The position numbers and the translations under genes were made by a program. Positions 21,014 to 29,580 of a stretch of DNA of 64,000 nucleotides are shown piece after piece. The notes under the pieces are model-generated. The model was not told the origin of the DNA, made no database searches, and saw only the letters and a program-made list of their open reading frames with translations. The stretch is from Endothia cerciana (taxonomy: Eukaryota; Ascomycota; Sordariomycetes; Diaporthales; Cryphonectriaceae): assembly GCA_026119935.1 (NCBI GenBank), contig JALRMH010000016.1, forward strand, positions 62,001 to 126,000, read 5' to 3'. Every line of letters begins with the position of its first letter. Position 1 is the stretch's first letter.

Positions 21014-21799
21014 TCAATATCTGCGCTGCTGGTGCATGTGTAAAATCATGTCATACCCCAGCGCAGGCACCTCTTTTACGAGGTCTTGTGCGCCTTTCTC
21101 CTTCATAATTCCAGCGCGACCACATATGGCATCAACAATGATGTCTCTCAATCCCCGATCAGTGTCGACCGTGCCCGAGTACACCTCCACCGCTGCGGAC
21201 ACAAGATCATCGACTGCCCACTCTTGCGAGGCCGCCCATCTGAATTTCAGAACGGCGACTTCTTTGAGGTCATCTATCCAGCATTTCTCGGCAAGTGTAT
21301 AGACTTTGGCATGAAGAGTAAGTTCAGAATCTGGCGGGACGTCGATTGTTGGCGTGACACATTCTTCGGCAGGGCACTCAGGCATCGCCTCATCTGTAGC
21401 TACTGATGCTGTATTCTCCCGTGGTTCTCGAAAGCTTATGTCCTCCTCTGTGTGATTACTGGCGCTTGTGGTTTGGATGGGCACTGTATAGTCGAGTTTG
21501 TACAAGTACTGTATCATCATCTCGACAATGTGGGGATCATCTTCGGGAAGACTGATGCTTCTTTCACATGCTTCCTAACAACTTTTAGTACTGATTCTAT
21601 TTTCAGATCAATAGATAGTCACCTTGAAATCCCCTTTGCAGGCCGTTTTGAAAAATTCAGATCGTGGGCATATTATCGCCTGGTGTACTGCAAAGCGCCT
21701 GCCGCAGCAGGTAATTGTGAAGTCAGAGTAGTCTCCTGTGGCATACAGACTACAAAATCTTAGTTTACGGTACGACTTAGGGGGGCTGGAGCATCTCAC
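21014..21799 (-). CDS. BTB/POZ domain protein, start codon not found
   Basis: Two segments, complement(21623..21799) and complement(21014..21574), join across a 48-nt GT-AG intron in frame (GDFK / EACERSISLPEDDP). The first encodes a BTB/POZ core: LYATGDYSDFTITCCGRRFA, VHQAIICPRSEFF; the second continues PHIVEMMIQYLYKLDYT and a helical C-terminal region (LTLHAKVYTLAEKC...). This is a widespread fungal BTB family whose members are presumed dimeric scaffolds or cullin-3 adaptors. Before LYATG there is no in-frame ATG: the open frame begins with non-ATG codons. A good acceptor (TTTTGTAG) directly precedes CTGTATGCC, so an upstream exon is expected but none is evident; the gene may have lost its 5' end. 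No stops within the core. Confidence 0.75.
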
Positions 21800-22318
21800 T
21801 GTTCCAAGGAGCGTAGTAGGCGTTTTTGTGCCTCGCCATGATGAGCTGTCCCAAACATCGCCTTGGTGTGTGTGGGCGATGCTGTCTCTTCTTCAGCCTC
21901 TGATAATAATGGCTGAAATAAGTCCGGAAATGCGCGTCGCGCGTTTGAGGTATTGCGGTATTGAAATACGTCTTCTTGGAGTAAGGATTGCAAGATCGTA
22001 ACCAGGTTGGGCTCGATGTGTTTACCGCGCGGTTGATGGGGTGCAACTACGTTCCGAATTGCACTCTGTTTGCGCAATACCGAGTTGTCAAAGCACGAAA
22101 AGATGTCTCTCCATGCAACGTAGACCCGTTCCCTCTCAGCTCTAGAGTAGGGCATTCTGAGTGGTATTGGCGAAAGCCATCCTGTCGGCATTTTGCAACT
22201 CAGCGTAGGAGAAAATTGCGGGGTCGCGTACACACCGTTGCCTGGGCTACAGACCGAGATCCCGGTCATTGGCTTGACCGTTCCCAACGGCTGGCCGAAC
22301 GACAATAAAGGCCCTGCT
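21800..22318. other. No recognised gene
   Basis: A minus-strand frame (21796..22305) opens with a non-ATG codon and shows no motif. One frame in it reads ALIM-type MARHKNAYYAPWNSEML, which looks protein-like, but I cannot place it. Confidence 0.3.
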
Positions 22319-22760
22319 ACTATAAACCACTATACTTGAGGAGCAATTTCATTGCACCTTCGTGGAATTTCCGTGCAGCTCACATTAAGTGGTTCCAGCC
22401 GTTCACATCTCGTGAGTCGTCGTCTACTTTTTGTCCGGGTCTTCTAACACGCACGAGTGGAAAATTCATGGAACGCATGTGAGGATCCTTGCCAAACGTC
22501 AACATTAATAAACAGTGCTGGATCATGCAGTGGACAGGAGCCTGGCTAGGGCGAATTTGTGTCGATTTCCATACATTCGGCACTCAAATAACACTATCAT
22601 GTTCCAGTGCCACATTTTGTCAGTTCTTGAGTTCTGTCATGCTTTGAGTCACATTACCTTGTGCAGCCTTCTCCAATGTGTCCAGTTCCTTCCACAGGTC
22701 ATCTTTGAGAAGCAGAGCGTCGGGTACTTTGGAATGGTGTCGAGCACGGTGTGGCAAGAG
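22319..22760 (-). pseudogene. Ankyrin-protein relic
   Basis: Two pieces of what appears to be one minus-strand gene. At 22630..22750: PDALLLKDDLWKELDTLEKA, a pre-ankyrin helical region common in fungal ankyrin proteins. At 22319..22425: DVNGWNHLM, stop TGA (22380..22382) at an expected Trp, then AARKFHEGAMKLLLKY, a typical ankyrin helix pair. Between them the frames are broken. Not functional. Confidence 0.5.
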
Positions 22761-22969
22761 TGACCCCGAACAGAAATCGATCAAGCAGACTGCTAGCCCA
22801 TCGTCGGTCGATACATCGCGCAGCCCTGCGTAGGAGCTGCAAGGCCTGGTCCAATACTCTTCAGGCGACGCGAATTAGATTGCTCACGCGACTAGGCGGT
22901 TTGTCCACGCGCAGCAACCCTGCTTTCGCGAGCTGACAAGATCGCGCAGAGGGGGCTAACACGCAGACA

Positions 22970-23505
22970 GGGGTTGTGGCGTTTTGGAGGAGGAACTGTG
23001 CGAGCAGTACAAGCGCGCCATGACGCATGCACGATTTCTCCTTGAAATTGAGCGCTCTAGCCGACCAGCCACCTTTAACCATTACTTCAACGCAACCTTG
23101 CAGAAGAAGCGCCAAAAGCGAATGGTCGATTTCCTGGAAGGTCTAGCTGTCTACATTCCTGGCCAAGAGGGAAAGTTTATATGTGCGGAGCAAATTGGAA
23201 GGCATGCTACCGACATGGATAATAGCGACCAGGTGTGTGAGGACATTCTCGACACTCTTGAGAGCTACTACAAGGTTTCGCGAAAGCGCTTTGTCGACAC
23301 CCTCTGCCAGCAGGTCATCGATTACTTCCTCCTCAACGGACCCGATAGTCCGCTTAACGTCCTGTGTGCTGATAGAATATTAAAGCTTAGTCCTGAGCAA
23401 CTTGAGATGATTGCTGGGGAGGAGGCAGCGTCGAAAACTGGGCGCCAGATCCTTAGGCGAGAGTTGGACAGTCTGGAGAAAGCTACCAAAGTGCTACGGA
23501 CTTAA
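22970..23505 (+). pseudogene. Dynamin-like GTPase, C-terminal (GED) fragment
   Basis: Plus-strand frame ending at 23505 with the C-terminal stalk/GTPase-effector region of fungal dynamin-like proteins: ARFLLEIERSSRPATFNHYF, QVCEDILDTLESYYKVSRKR, FVDTLCQQVIDYFLLNGPDS, LSPEQLEMIAGE, and the terminal KATKVLRT. There is no ATG at the start and no GTPase domain (no GxxxxGKS) upstream; about 500 residues are missing. The 3' part has no stops. In fungi such cargo-type dynamins are often mobile or duplicated near NLR genes; here it is a 5'-truncated remnant. Confidence 0.85.
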
Positions 23506-23964
23506 AAACTTCAAGGCTTGCATGCGCGCAAGTGCGATCGTTCCAGCGCGGTGAACGTGCCAGGCAGGATGAAGAATCCAGCCAGCAACATCCAAGATGC
23601 AGCCGCCAGATTGAACTGCACAGGCACTTTGTCTGATGCTATGAGCAGGGACGGATATGATTGTGCCATTGTAGCCCTGGAGCCTAGCAATGCTGACCAT
23701 CATCTAACGTGCGCAACATCATAACTATATATTTGTGACCAGTGTGAGTACTACTGCCTCATTCAGATATCGTGTTTCGAGTTTCAAATTCCTCACCTAT
23801 GGTTGGCGGAGAGTTCGAGCAGCTTTTCTTGTTTTCCGTTTTCCGGATCCAAGCATTGGGTGGTCCCAAAACTAAGTCGTGGATATCAACAGCCTTTAGA
23901 AACCCACCCTGGGCACTCTCCATCTGGAATTAAACCCCTCTGCGTGCCTATATGTTTCTCCACT
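23506..23964. other. No recognised gene
   Basis: Gap between the dynamin remnant and the second MGxCxS gene. An in-frame extension upstream of 23965 exists (from 23803, non-ATG start) but the MGICLS start is preferred by comparison with copy 1. Confidence 0.35.
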
Positions 23965-24441
23965 ATGGGCATCTGCTTGAGCATGGATTCAACTGCCAAT
24001 ATGGCGCCTTCGAAAAGATGTCGCAGGCCGAAAATGCAAGCTGGAATGAGGAGCCGAGTCTCATACAAAAGACCATCGATACCATATTCATTTCAAGCAC
24101 AAGCCGAGCGGGCTCCAGACAACTCATATGTCCGGCCTTCTGGGTCCTCATATACACGACGGCATAGTCGACATGCCCGATCTGCGTTGCAAACACCCAT
24201 CGCAATGACTACGCAACGCGTCCAAGCACTGAGGGCTGCCGAGGCTAGTCGGCTGAGCCAGCGCAGGCACCGCCAACACCAGTACGAAGGTCAGGGGGCC
24301 TGCAGGCAGCGAGCCGGGAATCAGCGCCAGGCCGATGAGCTCCAGCGCAGAGTGCGTCGTCAGAACGATGCGATCGCGGCACGTGCAGCACGCGGCAGTA
24401 CCGTAAAGGCGCTGCGATTCGTCCTGCCCGAGAAACAATAG
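23965..24441 (+). CDS. Basic protein with MGxCxS N-terminus, copy 2
   Basis: 158 residues from the ATG at 23965. The start MGICLSMDS fits N-myristoylation at Gly2 with a possible palmitoyl Cys4. The body is Arg/Gln-rich: RCRRPKMQAGMRSR, RPSIPYSFQAQAE, and a predicted amphipathic helix near the C-terminus (RQADELQRRVRRQNDAIAAR). The N-terminal 50 residues align with the 62-aa protein at 17541 (MG-C-S, KR-RPK, RP-PY--QA). Unknown family; the pair suggests a small lipidated-protein family tied to this accessory region. The right end lies 50 bp from an inverted-repeat element. A minus-strand frame of 146 codons overlaps but has no support from the paralogue. Confidence 0.55.
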   Translation: MGICLSMDSTANMAPSKRCRRPKMQAGMRSRVSYKRPSIPYSFQAQAERAPDNSYVRPSGSSYTRRHSRHARSALQTPIAMTTQRVQALRAAEASRLSQRRHRQHQYEGQGACRQRAGNQRQADELQRRVRRQNDAIAARAARGSTVKALRFVLPEKQ

Positions 24442-24491
24442 AGCGATGGAGAAGAGAGCATTGGGAAGCGCGGAGGGGCGGGGCCGCCATA

Positions 24492-25400
24492 GCGGGATTT
24501 GGTGGTGGGAGGAGGCCATCACAGGGACCATTCGAAAGGGTATAGTCCATAGGAACAAATAGTCCATCGGAACTCCGATTAGTACCATGCATCACCTATA
24601 GTACCATGCATCACCTATAGTACCTGTTTGACTGTAATGAAATAGTTCATTCTACATAAAAGTCTAGTTTTCTACTAAAATCCTGTTTAGTTGCAAGTCC
24701 ATTTGGCCGGCTGAAAGTCCGTTTGACAGCTTTGTATATATAAACAGATTTGTATAGCATTCTGGTATAATTTTGTTGGCTGGTACCTAGGGGTAATGTG
24801 GTGCCTTAAGGCCACGGGCCGCACCTGTAGACCTGGACAACGTGCCTTCCTACAACGTACCTTCTACCAACAGCTTCAACTCCGTGATTTCAACTTCGTG
24901 AACTTCGTGATCTCACAAGTTGATCAAGAATCTCAGAAGCTTCCAGCTGCCTGGCCACCCACGTACGTCAAATTTGAAAAACAGGTCTAGTTTATCGGAA
25001 AAAGGAGTAAAAGTAGGTCGGAAAAGTGGCAACGCCAAAGCAAACGGACCAACTTTGCAAATTTGACAACTAGACTTGGGTTTGAAGGCCAGACTTTCAA
25101 ATTGGGAGACGGACTTTTGTTTGAGACTTGGATTTGTTGTCTGGCAACTGGATTGGTCACTAAATCAGTCCAAATGGAAAGAGGAAGGTTCTCATTGTAC
25201 GTTGGTTATCAAGGGAAGGAAGTGACGTACAAGGAGAGTCTGTACAAAAGGAACAAATGAACTAGACGAAATAAGTCCTTCACAGCCAAAAGCTCTCAGA
25301 GTGACTGTTTCTAGTATTGAAATCTCTCTTGGTTAAGATAGGCTATTGGGGTTCACTTTGAGGATCGCTGTGACCACCTCTCCCAACCACCAAATCCCGC
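24492..25400. mobile_element. Non-autonomous TIR element flanked by TA
   Basis: Left end GCGGGATTTGGTGGTGGGAG (24492..24511) matches the reverse complement of the right end (25381..25400, ...CCACCAAATCCCGC); similarity continues imperfectly inward for about 35 bp (GGGAG..AGG..TCACAG on both arms). Both ends abut TA (24490..24491 and 25401..25402), the target duplication of Tc1/mariner-type elements. The palindrome also includes CCA outside the TA on both sides, so the exact ends are uncertain. The 909-bp interior has no transposase; it contains short direct repeats and scattered AGTCC words. Probably a MITE-like deletion derivative moved in trans. Confidence 0.65.
24581..24624. repeat. 19-bp tandem repeat inside TIR element
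   Basis: The unit agtaccatgcatcacctat occurs twice in direct succession (24581..24599, 24600..24618) and starts a third time (agtacc). It lies about 90 bp from the left end of the element. Confidence 0.85.
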
Positions 25401-26208
25401 TATGGCCAACGGCGATAATGTATGGTAAGAGTGCAGAATCTGTTGACCTAAACTTGGATAGGCTGGCCTCTGCTTCTCTTGGTAATAAAGCACCCGCAAC
25501 CACTGCATTCTTCAATCTTCGAAGTCAAAATGGCAACCAACTGCTAGTAAAACATTGTCTCAAATTGTTACCGTACTTTTACTTCAGTTTACCTAGGTAG
25601 TTATTGCTATGAATTGTTAAGGCCTTTTGGCTGTCAAGCACTGATGTAAAAGATGGCAGAAGGTTTCAAATTAGGGTTTGCCTATGTATGAATAAACGAA
25701 AGCCGATCCCACTACCATACTGAGTCAATATACTCGGTGTCCGTGGACTCCCGGGGCTCAGGGCCCTTGTCCTGGTTCATAATCTCAATATCGGCGCGGC
25801 TAGGCATTTCTGGCATTGGCGCTGAAAGTCATGATTAAACCAAAGTAATCCAAAACAAGTAGGTGGAAATTTGTCCCCTTAGATATATCTTCTAAAAATA
25901 GTTTTCATGATCTGGAAACTCAGATTTCTCCTATCTAAATAAGGAAAAGCTCTCTCAAACTGGTCGGCTTCAGTGATCCTGAAGTCTTGTAACCCGTTTC
26001 GGATTTCAAAGCAACAGGTTTCCGAAAAGTCGAGGGGCGGGGGCGTCTAAACCCAAATTAAGCTCAACCCATCTATATATATATTACGCCGGGAAGCTTC
26101 TCATGTAGCTCAAGGTCCTAGATTATCACATCAGAACATAAGCAGTACAATATCCGCAACCCTTACAAGACGTCGAGTTGATACATCCACTATATTGCTT
26201 ACTTCGCA
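25401..26208. other. Mostly empty; possible orphan terminal exon and upstream region
   Basis: On the minus strand 25712..25821 a frame preceded by an acceptor (CTTTCAG) reads APMPEMPSRADIEIMNQDKG then PEPRESTDTEYIDSVW and TAG: it looks like the last exon of a gene, but no upstream exon is recognised. The right part is upstream of the 276-aa gene. Confidence 0.3.
26074..26084 (+). promoter_or_regulatory. Possible TATA box for the 276-aa gene
   Basis: A TATATATATAT run about 125 bp before the ATG at 26209, in otherwise mixed sequence. The distance is plausible for a fungal promoter; no other support. Confidence 0.35.
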
Positions 26209-27039
26209 ATGGACAAACCTCAGACACCGGAAACTCAAGCTTATGCGGCGCAAGACAAGCCTAACTCTGCGCGGTCGGACACGAGGACTCCGGCTGCCCG
26301 GTGGACTTCATTCCAGGCGAATCAGCTTCCAGACGACATCATGAAACACACTCGTGCTTGGAGCAAGATTTTCAAGACGTGGGACTGGCTTGAAGCTGCA
26401 TGTTCCGCCTCTGCTAATCCGATACTCCTTGGGCACGACGTGTCTCTACTTTACGAAGACTGCGATAAACCCATCTACCTTATTCTACTTTCTATGGATT
26501 GGACCTACACTGTTGCCGAGCATAGCGAGCAGTATCTTTTTGATTGCCTTCAGGATTTTGAGCGATGTGATAATGGGGAAATCCGTCTCCAAAATTCAGA
26601 CATTACAATCAATATTCACGACTCTGTTGAAGGCTTTGCTGATCATACAGTCGTCGGACAATTCAGTCAAATCTTTCGAGACGACGGTACAACCAATGTG
26701 TTGTATTACAAAGGTGTTGACAAGCCAGTGATGTATGCACCACGGCAAATCGAAAGCGAAGTTGTTACCTTCTGTGGGCTTGATGATCTTGTAGGTGATC
26801 GATCCAAGAAGATCCACCACTTCCTAGACTTTCAACACTGTCCTGCGCCGTGTGAAGATGCTACGCGCCCAACAGATACGCTTGGATGGGCTATTGTTCA
26901 AAGATGCCCGCCCGACACATATTACACCCTGTCAGGGCAAGTATCATACTGGCATCCGGTGGATAAGTCCGAGTCAGGGCAGAAGCTGGCCGAAAGGCGG
27001 AGAGAGCTTGCTCACCGCCCTAACAGAGGACGCACGTGA
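26209..27039 (+). CDS. Hypothetical protein, 276 aa
   Basis: ATG at 26209 to TGA at 27037..27039. I do not recognise the family. Visible: a polar N-terminus (about 40 residues, T/Q/A-rich), a globular region with WSKIFKTWDWLEAACS, KPIYLILLSMDWTYTVAEHS, FGLDD-like VVTFCGLDDLVGDRSKK, and HFLDFQHCPAPCED, then a basic tail (KLAERRRELAHRPNRGR). No signal peptide or membrane segment. The frame is undamaged over 831 bp in a region where most genes are broken, which supports it being real; the last 40 codons may instead belong to an unspliced intron. Confidence 0.55.
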   Translation: MDKPQTPETQAYAAQDKPNSARSDTRTPAARWTSFQANQLPDDIMKHTRAWSKIFKTWDWLEAACSASANPILLGHDVSLLYEDCDKPIYLILLSMDWTYTVAEHSEQYLFDCLQDFERCDNGEIRLQNSDITINIHDSVEGFADHTVVGQFSQIFRDDGTTNVLYYKGVDKPVMYAPRQIESEVVTFCGLDDLVGDRSKKIHHFLDFQHCPAPCEDATRPTDTLGWAIVQRCPPDTYYTLSGQVSYWHPVDKSESGQKLAERRRELAHRPNRGRT

Positions 27040-28917
27040 GAGATCTGCTGAGCACACGCGAAGGTCGGCTCGGCCTCTGCCTTACTATAGCAATTATGCA
27101 AGAGACTTATATAGCGCTTTGCAATTAAAAACGTTTCCTGCCGATAGGACACATTGAACGGGGCTTGACGCCTACTCATTCTAGATAATTTGGAAGTATG
27201 TAGGGTCGTTTCAGTGGCTATTTTGAAAGTAGATCGTTCGACCGAAACATGACATCATGCCGCTATGGTAAGCGCGCGGCTGCAATGTAGCTAAAATTAC
27301 CCGCCAACCGCAGCCAACGACAGCGCAACCGCCCCTCCCTTTCCCCTAAAGCGACCAAATCTCAGGAATTGAAAGCCTTATCTACAAGTAGTCTTTCTTT
27401 TGTCATGACCAGAACGGTCAAAATAATCAGGTATCTATTGTCTTTTTATCATGAATAGATTACTTTTCTCTCTTCGTCTCAAGGTCCTTCGAAATGAAGC
27501 GCGTCGATTAGTTAAATGGCATCCGGGAACGAAAGTTTGTATTGTTGTTGAAAGTGAATGGAAGCATTTCGAGATCCATTTTCCTGATCAGCTTACCCAG
27601 TCTTGCGAGAGCGCTTCTATCAGGCCGTTCGATCTGCAGCAACCTCCTCCGAGAGCAGTTCGCAGCCAAAGAAACCCTTCCTTTTCAAGAAGACTTCGCA
27701 ATGCACTTTTCAGGGCAAGCAATGCAAGTCACCAAATCAGATCTGTGACAGAGGAGGAAGAAATTGTAGGTCTGCTGTGATTGTAAGACGTTGACCCTAA
27801 AAGACAAAATGGATTCGAGCCGAATTGTGCTCGATTATGACTTCATGCTCACACAAAAGGCAGAGAGATTCCGTACCTGATCGTTAGCCCAGAGGTGTAG
27901 TCGGGCCGTTGACACAGGTTGTTGAGCAGGACAGCCGTTCATCAAGATGAAGGCCACCACACTCTGAACAGGGGAGTGTTGCATTCTCTGGCGAGTTGGC
28001 GAGTTGAGCTCTGCGCTGTGCGCCTTACGTTGAGCTTTTTAGAAGGCTTCTAGAGAAGTGAATCACGAGATTAAATGCCTTGCTTTGTGCCATATCTGGA
28101 CGTCAGCAAGAAGAGTCTTTGTCTTTAATCGAATATCACTAAAACCAAGAATATCCGCAACGCTCTGGAGTCTCGGGCTACGCAGCTGCACGCATATAAT
28201 GGCCAGGTCATGCTTTGTAATCTGGGTGCTATTGGACGGCTAATGGCTGGCTATCTGGTTAAAATATAATTAGCTTTCTGCGTTGAATAGAGTATGCAAG
28301 CGATGTATCCTAGTCACAGAAGCGGTACAACGCGTGGCTTGAAGTGGCGCTGGGTAGACTGATCACAGGCTGAAATCTTGACTAATTGAGAAGTGGGTTT
28401 CCATCACGAGCACTACTTTGTAAGAAGCTTGACGTAGCACGGCAGCAGTTGTTTGGCCATGAGTACTATCATTGGACATTTGAAGATGCCCATTCCCTGT
28501 TATGCCTTGTTCTGCCATGTGATGAAGGCATATTTAGGCACACTGGTACTCCGTACAAATGCTGCAGTGCCCATGTAGTTGGCAGCATAGCAGGGGAGGC
28601 CCTTGTAGCCTACCCAGTCACAAGCAGCCACCAAGCCTCGCAAAAATTCAACTTACTTTGCCTTAACATGCTTGTATATGCAAGGTACCTCTGCTGCCTA
28701 CAGGTGTATGTAAGCGAGGTACTTCTTTGAATAACCTTTGCACGCGCATGAGTGACATTGCGCGCTGCAAACCGTTTCGAAACTCCAGGTTTCTGGTTTC
28801 CGTGTTCTCGTTTCCGGCTTCCGGACGCCTTCACGTTTTGTGTTCCCGTTTCCTAGAAACCATCATGGCAGATTTCCATTATCCCCTTTCCAGTATTCAG
28901 AATTCCAACACGAATTC
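27040..28917. other. Long stretch without a recognised gene
   Basis: A 109-codon ATG frame at 27451..27780 (MNRLLFSLRLKVLRNEARRL) and short frames at 28058 and 28386 show no motif. From 28785 to 28860 the plus strand is pyrimidine-rich with repeated GTTTCC/TTCCGG words. Confidence 0.35.
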
Positions 28918-28965
28918 CGCAGAGGATCTATGCGAAGGTCGCGAGTTCGATCCTCTCCGGGACCA
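28918..28965 (+). pseudogene. tRNA 3'-half relic (Ile-like)
   Basis: The sequence contains an anticodon-arm-like hairpin (CGCA-GAGGATCTA-TGCG), the linker AAGGTC, a T arm with box-B-type GAGTTCGATCC and an acceptor 3' strand CGGGACCA. This resembles the 3' half of fungal tRNA-Ile genes. The 5' half (acceptor 5' strand GGTCCCG, D arm, box A) is not found within 100 bp upstream, one T-stem pair is mismatched and U33 is not kept, so it is not a working tRNA gene. It could be the tRNA-derived head of a SINE. Confidence 0.55.
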
Positions 28966-29580
28966 TCTTCATTTTTTTTCCGTTTTGCCTCTTCCGTTTC
29001 ACTTCCAGGATCTCCATAGTAACCCGGACTGTGGAGAGTGGAGAGGAGAGAGATCCTTTTTTTCTTCTTCTTTCCTACTCCTTTTACGTGGCGGGCGCTG
29101 TGCACCTTCTTTCTTCTCTCTCTTTTTCCCCCACCCCTGTTTCCTTTCTTTCCATTCTCTCCTTCGCTCTTTCATAGTGATCGTCGCCTGCTGCCGAGAA
29201 CTAGAAAACGAGAAACAGAAAAAAGGAGCTGATTTCCTGGTCACTGCATGCTGTTTAGTACAAGAGACGGGAGCCGGGAAACTGGAAACGGGATATAGAC
29301 GGAGGGTTCTCTAGCTCGTACCAGAGAGGTCCAGCCTTCAAGAAGTATCTTCCAGGGTGTTCTGATGTATCTCACTCATCACGATTCTCAACATTCAAGT
29401 ACCATCTTCTTTATCTTGGCTATAGCTAGCGCTAGTCTATATACTGAAGGTGATGTTCAAATAAATTTCCAAGGCGCCCTTACTGCTGCCTTCTTTATTT
29501 TGCTCGCTTGATCAAGCTCTTCCACAGTTTTGCTTTCCTCACTAGAAAGACTTCTTTTGTCTTGTCTTTACAGTCTTGCA
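28966..29580. other. Pyrimidine-rich tract; upstream of recombinase relic
   Basis: About 28970-29170 is strongly C/T-rich on the + strand (runs of TTTTTTTT, TTCTTCTTCTTTCC), then turns A/G-rich near 29200-29300 (CGAGAAACAG, GGGAAACTGGAAACGGG), giving a loose inverted relation to the tract at 28785-28860. Possibly the body of a SINE-like or other non-coding repeat. No gene. Confidence 0.35.

Noticed and set aside
24148..24588. Minus-strand 146-codon frame opposite the MGICLS gene
   Set aside because: The plus-strand frame is supported by a paralogue at 17.5 kb; the antisense frame has none and crosses into the TIR element.
28863..29105. Minus-strand frame containing GEDRTRDLRIDPL
   Set aside because: It is the antisense of a tRNA-like fragment, a well-known source of spurious proteins; no independent evidence.
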